Assembly: GCA_002838205.1 (NCBI GenBank)
Contig: CP017950.1
Location: 936,858 to 1,000,857 of the forward strand
Source: Tenericutes bacterium MZ-XQ
GTDB lineage: Bacteria > Bacillota_I > Bacilli_A > Acholeplasmatales > Acholeplasmataceae
Direction of reading: 5' to 3'
Length of the DNA stretch: 64,000 nucleotides
Below are positions 30,993 through 39,062 of this stretch, in pieces (the first letter of the stretch is position 1; every line of letters starts with the position of its first letter). A program made the position numbers and the translations under genes. The notes beneath the pieces were generated by a model. That model did no database searches. It was not told where the DNA came from and was given only the letters and a program-made list of their open reading frames with translations.

Positions 30993-33617
30993 TTATCTAG
31001 GGTTTTTAATATTTGCGTGAGCAGCCGCTAATCTAGCGATTGGTACTCTAAATGGAGAGCATGAAACATAGCTTAATCCGATATTGTGGCAGAACTCAAC
31101 TGATAGTGGATCTCCACCATGTTCACCACAGATACCTAATTTAATATCAGGTCTAGTTTCTCTACCTAATTTAGATGCCATATCCATTAATTTACCTACA
31201 CCTTTTTGGTCTACGTGAGCAAATGGATCATTTACAAATATCTTCTTATCATAATAGTCGCCTAAGAATTTACCTGCATCATCACGGCTAAATCCAAATG
31301 TCATTTGTGTTAAGTCGTTTGTACCAAAACTGAAGAATTCAGCTTCTTTAGCAATTTCATCAGCTAATAAAGCAGCTCTAGGAATTTCAATCATTGTACC
31401 TACAGTATATTTAAGATCTACATTTGAAGCAGCAATGATTTCATCAGCAGTCTTCACAACAACATCTTTAATATATTTCAACTCTTTAACTTCACCTACA
31501 AGTGGGATCATAATTTCAGGCACTACATTCATACCTTGACGGTTAACTTCAATTGCAGCTTCAATCACAGCACGTGTTTGCATTTCTGCAATTTCAGGAT
31601 ATGTCACACTTAAACGAACACCACGATGACCTAACATAGGGTTAGTTTCGTGTAATTCATTAATTGTATCATTTAATTCTTTTTCAGAGATACCCATTTC
31701 TTTAGCCAATGCTTTAATATCATCAGCTTCAGTTGGTAAGAACTCATGTAGAGGTGGATCTAAGTAACGAACAGTCACTGGGAATCCTCTCATCTCTTTG
31801 TATAAACCAATGAAATCTTCTTTTTGCATTGGTAATAATTTAGCTAATGCTTTTTTACGTTCTTCAACATTCTTAGCAACGATCATTTCTCTAACAGCCA
31901 TGATTCTATCGCCTTCGAAGAACATATGTTCTGTTCTACATAAACCGATACCTTGAGCGCCATACTCATAAGCAACTTTAGCGTCTCTTGGATTGTCAGC
32001 ATTTGTACGAACTTTAAGTGCAGCATATTTATCTGCCCAAGTCATTAATGTTTCGAAGTCGCCTGATACTGTAGCATCCATAGTTTCAACTTTTTCACCA
32101 TAGATCTTACCAGTTGTTCCATCTAATGAAATCCAGTCGCCTTCTTTATATGTTTCGCCATTAACTTCGAATATTTTCTTAGCTTCTGATACACGAATTG
32201 AACCTGCACCAGCAACACAACATCTACCCATACCACGAGCAACAACTGCAGCATGTGATGTCATACCACCACGTGATGTTAAAATACCAGATGCAACGAT
32301 CATACCTTCAATATCTTCTGGTGATGTTTCTTGTCTAACTAAGATCACTGGAAGACCATCTTTTTCTTTCATTTCTTTCGCACGATCAGCGTTAAATACA
32401 ACACGTCCTGTAGCAGCACCTGGTGATGCGTTTAGACCAGTTGCAATCAATTTTGCTTGACCTAGTGCAGTTGGGTTAAATTGTGGGTGTAATAAAGAAT
32501 CTAATTGTCCTGGTTCAACTTTTAAAATAGCTTCTTTTTCTGTTAATACACCTTCTTTAACAAGGTCAATAGCAATCTTTAATGCAGCTTGTGCAGTTCT
32601 CTTACCATTTCTTGTTTGAAGCATGTATAATTTACCACGTTCAATCGTAAATTCCATATCTTGCATATCGCGATAATGTGCTTCTAACTTATTAGAAATT
32701 GACACAAACTCATCGTATAATGCAGGATTGTCTTCTTTTAATTCGCTGATTGGTTTTGGTGTACGGATCCCTGCAACAACGTCTTCACCTTGTGCATTAA
32801 ATAAGTACTCACCATATAATTCATTTGTACCATCAGATGGATTTCTAGTGAATGCAACACCTGTACCTGAGTCTTCACCCATGTTACCGAAAACCATACC
32901 TTGTACGTTTACAGCAGTACCCCATTCATAAGGAATGTGGTTCATTCTTCTGTAAGTATTAGCTCTTGGGTTGTCCCATGATCTAAATACAGCAGTAATT
33001 GCTTCGATTAATTGTTCTTTTGGATCTTGAGGGAAAGCTTCCCCTTTTAATTCTAAGTATCTAGCCTTAAATTGACCAACTAATTTAATTAAGTCATTAG
33101 CATCTAAGTCAGTATCTAGTTCAACACCTTTTTCTTCTTTCATTTGTTCTAATAGATGTTCGTAGTTTTCTTTATCAATTTCCATAACTACATCTGAGAA
33201 CATTTGAATGAAACGTCTGTATGAATCGTAAGCAAAACGAGGATTATTCGTTAACTTCGCTAACCCTTCTACAGAAACATCGTTTAAACCTAAGTTTAAG
33301 ATAGTGTCCATCATCCCTGGCATTGAAGCTCTAGCACCAGAACGAACTGATACTAAGAATGGATCATTAGCATCTCCAAATTTTTTGCCTGCCATTTTTT
33401 CTGTTTCAGCAAGCGCTTTTTCGATTTGTTCTATAATCTCTGGAGTAATTTTCTTACCACGATTATAGTAATCGATACAAGCTTCAGTTGTTACAGTGAA
33501 GCCTTGTGGCACTGGCATACCAATCTTAGTCATTTCAGCTAAGTTAGCACCTTTACCACCAAGAAGGTTTCTCATGGATTGATCGCCTTCTTTAAACAAA
33601 TATACATACTTTGTCAT
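30993..33617 (-). CDS. ppdK: Pyruvate, phosphate dikinase
   Basis: Interconverts pyruvate, ATP and phosphate with PEP, AMP and PPi; 874 residues, normal length. N-terminal ATP-grasp (LLGGKGANLAEM; SVRSGARASMPGMMDT), central phospho-carrier domain with the catalytic His in GGMTSHAAVVARGMG, C-terminal PEP/pyruvate barrel ending GICGEHGGDP. In a cell with PPi-PFK it probably runs towards pyruvate and ATP, replacing or adding to pyruvate kinase. The start at 33617 was chosen because GGAAGG is 8 nt upstream; the ATG at 33623 is too close. It follows pfkA by 53 bp in one operon. Confidence 0.96.
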   Translation of the reverse strand: MTKYVYLFKEGDQSMRNLLGGKGANLAEMTKIGMPVPQGFTVTTEACIDYYNRGKKITPEIIEQIEKALAETEKMAGKKFGDANDPFLVSVRSGARASMPGMMDTILNLGLNDVSVEGLAKLTNNPRFAYDSYRRFIQMFSDVVMEIDKENYEHLLEQMKEEKGVELDTDLDANDLIKLVGQFKARYLELKGEAFPQDPKEQLIEAITAVFRSWDNPRANTYRRMNHIPYEWGTAVNVQGMVFGNMGEDSGTGVAFTRNPSDGTNELYGEYLFNAQGEDVVAGIRTPKPISELKEDNPALYDEFVSISNKLEAHYRDMQDMEFTIERGKLYMLQTRNGKRTAQAALKIAIDLVKEGVLTEKEAILKVEPGQLDSLLHPQFNPTALGQAKLIATGLNASPGAATGRVVFNADRAKEMKEKDGLPVILVRQETSPEDIEGMIVASGILTSRGGMTSHAAVVARGMGRCCVAGAGSIRVSEAKKIFEVNGETYKEGDWISLDGTTGKIYGEKVETMDATVSGDFETLMTWADKYAALKVRTNADNPRDAKVAYEYGAQGIGLCRTEHMFFEGDRIMAVREMIVAKNVEERKKALAKLLPMQKEDFIGLYKEMRGFPVTVRYLDPPLHEFLPTEADDIKALAKEMGISEKELNDTINELHETNPMLGHRGVRLSVTYPEIAEMQTRAVIEAAIEVNRQGMNVVPEIMIPLVGEVKELKYIKDVVVKTADEIIAASNVDLKYTVGTMIEIPRAALLADEIAKEAEFFSFGTNDLTQMTFGFSRDDAGKFLGDYYDKKIFVNDPFAHVDQKGVGKLMDMASKLGRETRPDIKLGICGEHGGDPLSVEFCHNIGLSYVSCSPFRVPIARLAAAHANIKNPR

Positions 33618-33670
33618 CGTCATTTCCTTCCTATACTTTAATTTATATTAATTTTAAATTAAACACACAA

Positions 33671-34621
33671 TTAAGATACTTTTTTAACGAGTGAGTATAA
33701 CTCATTTTTTGGTCTTTTTTGACCGATAATGTTTGCGAATGGTAAGTGTACCATACGAGAATCACGTACACCAACACATACACCGTAAATATCATCATTT
33801 AATAATTCAACAGCATAAGCACCCATTCTAGATCCTAAAATACGATCTTCTGGGCATGGTGCTCCACCTCTTTGGATATAGCCTAAGACGGTAGCTCTAG
33901 AACTGAAATCGGTTGCTTCTGTGATTTCTTCTGCTAGTTTATGAACATCTAAGATTTTTTCAGTAATCACAATGATGGCATGTCTTCTACCTTCATTCTT
34001 ATACTTTTTTATCTTTTTGATCATATCGTCTTTATTCATTGGATTTTCTGGTGTAATAATAAACTCAGCGCCACCACAAATACCTGCAAATACAGCTAAA
34101 TCGCCACTATGTCTACCCATCACTTCGATAATGGATACTCTTTGGTGAGATGATGATGTATCTCTAAGTTTATCAATCGCATCAACTATCGTTTCAACAG
34201 CGGTGTGGAAACCGATGGTATAATCAGTTCCTGGGATATCATTGTCAATGGTTCCTGGGACACCAATAATTTTTACGCCCATTTTTGCAAGTTCCATACC
34301 TCCACGATATGTACCATCGCCACCAATAACAATTAAAGCTTCGATACCTCTTTGTTTTAAATTATCAATTGCTTTTTCTCTAACACTCAGTTCTTTAAAC
34401 TCTGGGAGTCTTGATGTTCCTAAAAAAGTTCCACCTTTTGTAAGCATCCCTGATACGCTTTGATGTGTAAGTAAAACCATATCATCTTCCACAAGTCCTT
34501 TGTATCCATCTTTGATGCCGTAAACTTCATGTCCATACATGGTTCCTGCTCTGACAACGGCTCTCACACCGGCATTCATACCAGGTGCGTCACCACCAGA
34601 GGTCAATACTGCAATTTTCAT
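33671..34621 (-). CDS. pfkA: ATP-dependent 6-phosphofructokinase
   Basis: Phosphorylates fructose 6-phosphate with ATP; 316 residues as in bacterial PfkA. The ATP-type signature is clear: TSGGDAPGMN at 8-17, IGGDGTYRG, PGTIDND with Gly (not Lys) and the catalytic Asp, EVMGRHSGDLA and YIQRGG. The ATG at 34621 has AAGGAG 9 nt upstream; the ATG directly on the SD at 34630 is rejected. It is first gene of the pfkA-ppdK operon, divergent from the PPi-type enzyme. A promoter TTGAAA-16-TATAAT (34662-34689) overlaps an 18-bp palindrome. Confidence 0.96.
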   Translation of the reverse strand: MKIAVLTSGGDAPGMNAGVRAVVRAGTMYGHEVYGIKDGYKGLVEDDMVLLTHQSVSGMLTKGGTFLGTSRLPEFKELSVREKAIDNLKQRGIEALIVIGGDGTYRGGMELAKMGVKIIGVPGTIDNDIPGTDYTIGFHTAVETIVDAIDKLRDTSSSHQRVSIIEVMGRHSGDLAVFAGICGGAEFIITPENPMNKDDMIKKIKKYKNEGRRHAIIVITEKILDVHKLAEEITEATDFSSRATVLGYIQRGGAPCPEDRILGSRMGAYAVELLNDDIYGVCVGVRDSRMVHLPFANIIGQKRPKNELYSLVKKVS

Positions 34622-34661
34622 ATTTTGCATCTCCTTAAGTGTAAAATCATAACCATTTCTT

Positions 34662-34689
34662 ATTATAACATATATGTTATATGTTTCAA
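34662..34689 (-). promoter_or_regulatory. Promoter of pfkA-ppdK operon
   Basis: On the minus strand TTGAAA (34684-34689) and TATAAT (34662-34667), 16 nt apart. Confidence 0.78.
34664..34681. promoter_or_regulatory. 18-bp palindrome over pfkA promoter spacer
   Basis: TATAACATATATGTTATA is a perfect palindrome covering the spacer and -10 of the pfkA promoter. It is a possible operator for a glycolytic regulator; its AT-richness weakens the case. Confidence 0.5.
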
Positions 34690-34733
34690 ACTGTGTTTAC
34701 TTAGTTTTTATTAAATAATGAAAACGATTTTTT

Positions 34734-34762
34734 TTCACATTATAATCCATGTGTGTTAAAAT
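34734..34762 (+). promoter_or_regulatory. Promoter of PPi-dependent phosphofructokinase gene
   Basis: TTCACA (34734-34739) and TAAAAT (34757-34762), 17-nt spacing, about 40 nt before the start codon. Confidence 0.65.
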
Positions 34763-34806
34763 AGATATGGAAAAAATAAAAATATTAAAGAAATGGTGAT
34801 GAAAGT

Positions 34807-36051
34807 ATGAAAGATTTAAAAGGTGCAGCATTATTAGGCCAATCAGGCGGTCCTACAAGTGTTATTAATTCAAGTGCAGCTGGTGTTTTCTTAGAAGCTT
34901 TAAAACAAGAAAATATCACTGAAGTATATGGTGCAATTCATGGCATCAAAGGTGTATTAAACGAAGATTTCTATGATATTTCAAAAGAAGATCAAGAAGA
35001 ACTATTAAGATTAAAAAATACACCATCATCTGCAATTGGTAGTGTTCGTTATAAATTAGCAAACCCTAAAAAAGATGATTCAGATTATAGACGTCTACTA
35101 GAAGTGTTCAAGAAGTATAATATCCGTTACTTCTTCTATAATGGCGGAAATGATTCAATGGATACTTGTAATAAGATTTCTAAGTTCTTTAAGAAATCAG
35201 GTTATGATTGCAATGTCATGGGTGTTCCAAAGACAATTGATAATGACTTAAATGTTACTGATCACTCTCCAGGATTTGCAAGTGCAGCAAAATATGTAGC
35301 AACTTCATTTATGGAGTTATATCATGATGCAACTGTTTATGATATTCCACAGATTACAATCGTTGAAGTGATGGGAAGAAATGCAGGTTGGTTAACTGCC
35401 GCTTCAGCACTAGCAACTTACAAAGGTCAAGGTCCAGATTTAATTTATTTGCCAGAAGTTGCATTTGATGTTGAAGAATTCTATGAAGATGTTGAATCTA
35501 TTTTAAAAGAAAAAGGTAAAGTGTTAATCGCTGTTTCTGAAGGTATCAAGAATGACAAAGGTCAATATATCGCGGAAACTTTACAAGAACTAAAAACTGA
35601 TGCGTTTGGTCATGCACAATTAGGTGGTACTGCTTCAGTTTTAGCTAAAGAATTATCAAACCGTATCAATGTGAAAATCAGAGCAATCGAATTTAGTTTA
35701 TTACAACGTTCAGCAGCTCATCTAGCATCTAAAGTTGATGTTGAAGAAGCATTTAAAGCTGGTCAAAAAGCTGTAAAAGCTGCTGTTAGAGGTACAACTG
35801 ATAAGATGGTCGGATTTGAAAGAGTATCATCAAATCCTTATAAGATTAAATATAAGTTAATCCCACTAAGAAAAGCTGCAAACGAAGAACAAAAAGTTCC
35901 ACTAGAGTGGATTAAACCTAGAGGTAGAGGATTAACTCAAGAGTTTATTGATTATGCACTCCCACTTATCCAAGGTGAATCTAAAGCTAAATTAGAAGAT
36001 GGTCTACCAAGATTTGCACAACTTAAAAAAGTCAGAGTTACTAAAAAATAA
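34807..36051 (+). CDS. pfp: PPi-dependent phosphofructokinase
   Basis: Reversibly phosphorylates fructose 6-phosphate using pyrophosphate; 414 residues, longer than PfkA as usual for the PPi type. Donor-specificity residues are of the PPi kind: NGGNDSMDT where ATP enzymes have GGDGT, and PKTIDND with Lys where ATP enzymes have Gly. Other PFK motifs are LLGQSGGPTSVIN and VEVMGRNAGWL. PPi-PFK activity is well known in Acholeplasma. Divergent from pfkA. It may be called pfp or pfkA2. Confidence 0.93.
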   Translation: MKDLKGAALLGQSGGPTSVINSSAAGVFLEALKQENITEVYGAIHGIKGVLNEDFYDISKEDQEELLRLKNTPSSAIGSVRYKLANPKKDDSDYRRLLEVFKKYNIRYFFYNGGNDSMDTCNKISKFFKKSGYDCNVMGVPKTIDNDLNVTDHSPGFASAAKYVATSFMELYHDATVYDIPQITIVEVMGRNAGWLTAASALATYKGQGPDLIYLPEVAFDVEEFYEDVESILKEKGKVLIAVSEGIKNDKGQYIAETLQELKTDAFGHAQLGGTASVLAKELSNRINVKIRAIEFSLLQRSAAHLASKVDVEEAFKAGQKAVKAAVRGTTDKMVGFERVSSNPYKIKYKLIPLRKAANEEQKVPLEWIKPRGRGLTQEFIDYALPLIQGESKAKLEDGLPRFAQLKKVRVTKK

Positions 36052-36056
36052 GGTTG

Positions 36057-36084
36057 AAAGCGTCCGATAAGGATGCTTTTTTTT
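36057..36084 (+). terminator. Terminator after PPi-PFK gene
   Basis: AAAGCGTCC and GGATGCTTT pair (one G-U) around GATAA-type loop bases, followed by eight T. Confidence 0.85.
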
Positions 36085-36172
36085 CTAAACTTCTAACTTA
36101 TATTCATATTTACTTCAAAATGTTGTATAATAAATTAAATTACACAAAATATAAGTAAATGAGGGATGTCAG

Positions 36173-36913
36173 TTGGATTTCTTGAACGTATGGTGGGTTT
36201 ATGTGATTGTAAGTATCATCTTTTTGTATGTGCTTGCCCAAAGTACGGTTTTTTTGCTACAAGCAAGAAAACGTGCATTAGCTTTAAATTTCACCAAAGA
36301 GCAAATTAGAAAAACAATCATATCATCGATGGTTTTCTCGATTGCTCCATCATTAGCAATTTTATTTGGTTTAGTGATTTTAACTAAAATATTCGGACCT
36401 ATGGTCGCAGGCTTAAGACTTGGTACATTAGGCGCATTAACCTATGAACTTCCAGCAGCAACCAATGTCATTAAAGGTGTCTTTAATGTTGATATCGGTA
36501 GTTCACTGATTACACCTGAAATGATTGTGACTGCATTATGGGTTATGACTTTAGGATGTATTCCACCACTTTTGATTGTTCCTTTGTTCTTAAAGAAAAT
36601 CAGTAAAGGTTTCGATAAGATGAAAGAAAAAGATACAACATGGAAAAACATCATGATGGATGCTTTATTTCTAGGGATGATTTCAGCATTTGTCGGTTAT
36701 GTAGTTGCACCTGTTACAAACGAAACAACTGGTGAAACATATATATCATTACTAGCAATACTTGTGTTATTAACAAGTGGGCTTTTAATTATTGTATTTG
36801 GACTCATCATCAAAAAATATAAACAAGAATGGCTTAAAAATTATGCATTACCCATATCAATGATTGCTTCAATGGCACTTGCCTTAGTTTATGCATTATT
36901 GGGGGTGAGATAA
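36173..36913 (+). CDS. DUF5058-type membrane protein
   Basis: 246 residues, about six to seven membrane helices, with a basic cytoplasmic loop QARKRALALNFTKEQIRK after the first helix. I recognise it as similar to DUF5058 proteins, which in Firmicutes are found next to a second membrane protein and an M20 peptidase, as here. The start is TTG at 36173: GAGGG lies 7 nt upstream, and the ATG inside that spacer is in another frame. The next gene begins right after its stop. A two-subunit transporter for a peptide or acyl amino acid is plausible. Confidence 0.72.
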   Translation: MDFLNVWWVYVIVSIIFLYVLAQSTVFLLQARKRALALNFTKEQIRKTIISSMVFSIAPSLAILFGLVILTKIFGPMVAGLRLGTLGALTYELPAATNVIKGVFNVDIGSSLITPEMIVTALWVMTLGCIPPLLIVPLFLKKISKGFDKMKEKDTTWKNIMMDALFLGMISAFVGYVVAPVTNETTGETYISLLAILVLLTSGLLIIVFGLIIKKYKQEWLKNYALPISMIASMALALVYALLGVR

Positions 36914-37573
36914 ATGAAACGCTCATATCAAGATCAAATTCATTTTGAAGGTAGAATTTGGATGCTCGGTGCTTTAGCTTTATTTGTATCACTACCACTT
37001 TTCATTAGTATTTTTACTGGTGTATGGCCAACCATGAATAAATTCTTACCTGGTTTTATTGCGACTGCAGTGATTTTCTGGCCTGTAACAACCATCGAAG
37101 TATTCACTTTCACACCAATGCTTGGATCTGGTAGTAGCTACTTAGCATTTGTCACAGGAAACCTTACTTCACTTAAAGTGCCAGCTGCACTTAATGCACA
37201 AGATGCTTTAAATGTTGAAAAGGGCACAGATGAGGGCGATGTTTTAGCAACTATTGCTGTAGCTTCATCTTCTATTGCTACAACACTTATCATTTTATTA
37301 GGTATAGTTCTTATTATTCCACTAGCACCTATTTTAGAATCTGAAGTTTTAAAACCTGCTTTCGATAATGTTATTCCTGCATTATTTGGAGCTATTGGTG
37401 TTGTCTATATCACTAAACGATTTAAAGTTGCTATCATTCCAATATTATTTATGCTAGCATTCTTCTTATTTGTTCCAAACAGTGGTGGATTAGTTGGTAT
37501 TATGGTACCTGTTGGAGTTGTCATTTCATTAGTAGTATCAAGAATTTTATATAAGAAAGGATTGATAAAATAA
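36914..37573 (+). CDS. Membrane protein paired with DUF5058 protein
   Basis: 219 residues with about six hydrophobic helices and a glycine/serine-rich intramembrane stretch TFTPMLGSGSSYLAFVTGN, which could line a transport path. Start directly follows the stop of the DUF5058-type gene (zero gap), and its stop overlaps the start of the M20 peptidase gene by 1 nt, so all three are translated together. It probably forms a complex with the first membrane protein. No specific family is certain. Confidence 0.65.
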   Translation: MKRSYQDQIHFEGRIWMLGALALFVSLPLFISIFTGVWPTMNKFLPGFIATAVIFWPVTTIEVFTFTPMLGSGSSYLAFVTGNLTSLKVPAALNAQDALNVEKGTDEGDVLATIAVASSSIATTLIILLGIVLIIPLAPILESEVLKPAFDNVIPALFGAIGVVYITKRFKVAIIPILFMLAFFLFVPNSGGLVGIMVPVGVVISLVVSRILYKKGLIK

Positions 37574-39003
37574 TGTATGCTTTATACATTGGACTTGGTT
37601 TATTAGGTCTAATCATCCTTGTAGTCATCATTAACACCATTAGATTTAAACCTGTGTTATACCCAGAAATGAAAAAGAAATATGTACTTGATGATAAGAA
37701 AATTGTTGAGAGTTTATCTAAAAAAATCAAAATTCCAACCATCTCATATTTAGATCCAGAAAAAATCAATCAACAGGCTTTCACAGATTTTAAAAATCAC
37801 TTAAAAACTGATTATCCATTAATCAATGAACATGGTACTTATCAAGAAATTGGAACTGGCGTGATGTTTCATATCAAAGGTCAAAGCAATGAGGAACCTA
37901 CTGTTTTAATGGCCCATTTTGACGTGGTTCCAGTCACTGGAAATTGGTCATTTGAGCCATTTAGCGGTAATATTGATGAGACACATATTTATGGACGAGG
38001 GACACTAGATACTAAAAACAGTTTAAATGCAATCATGGAAGCTGTTGAGTATAGTCTATCTCAAGGTAAAATATTTAAAAACGATTTATACATTTGTTTT
38101 TCTGGTGAGGAAGAAATCTATGGCGATACCCAAAAACAAATGGTGGAATACTTTAAAACAAACGAGATTACACCTTATATGGTTTTAGATGAAGGTGGAG
38201 CGATTGTCTCTAATATGTTCCCTGGAGTTAGAAAAAAAGTTGCAGTTATTGGAATCGCAGAAAAAGGATTTATGAACTTAAAGCTAACTGCATACTCTAA
38301 AGGTGGACATGCATCAACACCTCCAAAAGACACTGCATTAACAATATTGTCTAAAGCTGTATTGCGATTAAACAATACTCGAAAATTTAAGTTAAAATTA
38401 ACTCATGGTGTAAGATCATTATTTGATACTTTAGCTCCTCATTCAAAGAGTTTTGCTATAAGAATGATATTTGCTAATCTCTGGTTATTCACTCCTGTAG
38501 TAAAATTAATTGCTAAACTCAATGGTGGAGAAATGCTTTCTATGTTTAAAACGACACAAGCATTTACAGTATCTGAAGCAAGTGATGCAATCAATGTTTT
38601 ACCTACAAAAGCATCTGTTGGTATTAATTATAGATTAAGACCTGAAGAAACATCTGATGAAGTCATTAGAAAGATTAAGAAAATTATAAAGAATGAGGAT
38701 ATCGAAATTGAAGTGCTTAAAGTTTCAGAAGCCACTTCTACCTCACTGATGGATGAGCCATTTGGAATCGTTAGACAAGCAATAAAGAAGACTTGGCCAG
38801 AAGTTATTGTATCGCCATACCTGATGGTAGCAACATCAGATTCTAGACATTATCATGAAATATGTGAGAGGGTTTATAAGTTTTCACCTATGGATGTATC
38901 CAAAGATGATTTGAAACTAATACATGGTGAGGATGAAAAGATCACCATTAATAATGTCATTCATGGAACATATTTTTATTTAAATTTGATAGAGAAGTTA
39001 TAA
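37573..39003 (+). CDS. M20-family peptidase, PM20D1-like, membrane-anchored
   Basis: 476 residues. One N-terminal membrane helix (ALYIGLGLLGLIILVVIINTI) is followed by an M20 metallopeptidase domain: VLMAHFDVVPV (zinc His and catalytic Asp), GRGTLDTKNS (bridging Asp), FSGEEEIYGD (catalytic Glu), VLDEGGAI, KGGHASTPP in the lid domain, and a C-terminal zinc His in INNVIHGTYFY. The layout resembles PM20D1 and carboxypeptidase S, which cleave N-acyl amino acids or dipeptides. It is translationally coupled to two membrane proteins, suggesting hydrolysis linked to uptake or export. Confidence 0.9.
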   Translation: MYALYIGLGLLGLIILVVIINTIRFKPVLYPEMKKKYVLDDKKIVESLSKKIKIPTISYLDPEKINQQAFTDFKNHLKTDYPLINEHGTYQEIGTGVMFHIKGQSNEEPTVLMAHFDVVPVTGNWSFEPFSGNIDETHIYGRGTLDTKNSLNAIMEAVEYSLSQGKIFKNDLYICFSGEEEIYGDTQKQMVEYFKTNEITPYMVLDEGGAIVSNMFPGVRKKVAVIGIAEKGFMNLKLTAYSKGGHASTPPKDTALTILSKAVLRLNNTRKFKLKLTHGVRSLFDTLAPHSKSFAIRMIFANLWLFTPVVKLIAKLNGGEMLSMFKTTQAFTVSEASDAINVLPTKASVGINYRLRPEETSDEVIRKIKKIIKNEDIEIEVLKVSEATSTSLMDEPFGIVRQAIKKTWPEVIVSPYLMVATSDSRHYHEICERVYKFSPMDVSKDDLKLIHGEDEKITINNVIHGTYFYLNLIEKL

Positions 39004-39011
39004 CATAAGTA

Positions 39012-39049
39012 AAAAAACCTAGCAGATATTCAATATCGCTAGGTTTTTT
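39012..39049. terminator. Bidirectional terminator between convergent genes
   Basis: AAAAAACCTAGC and GCTAGGTTTTTT plus an inner GATATT/AATATC stem form a long hairpin with T-runs in both directions. Confidence 0.9.
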
Positions 39050-39062
39050 GTTTGTCTCAATT

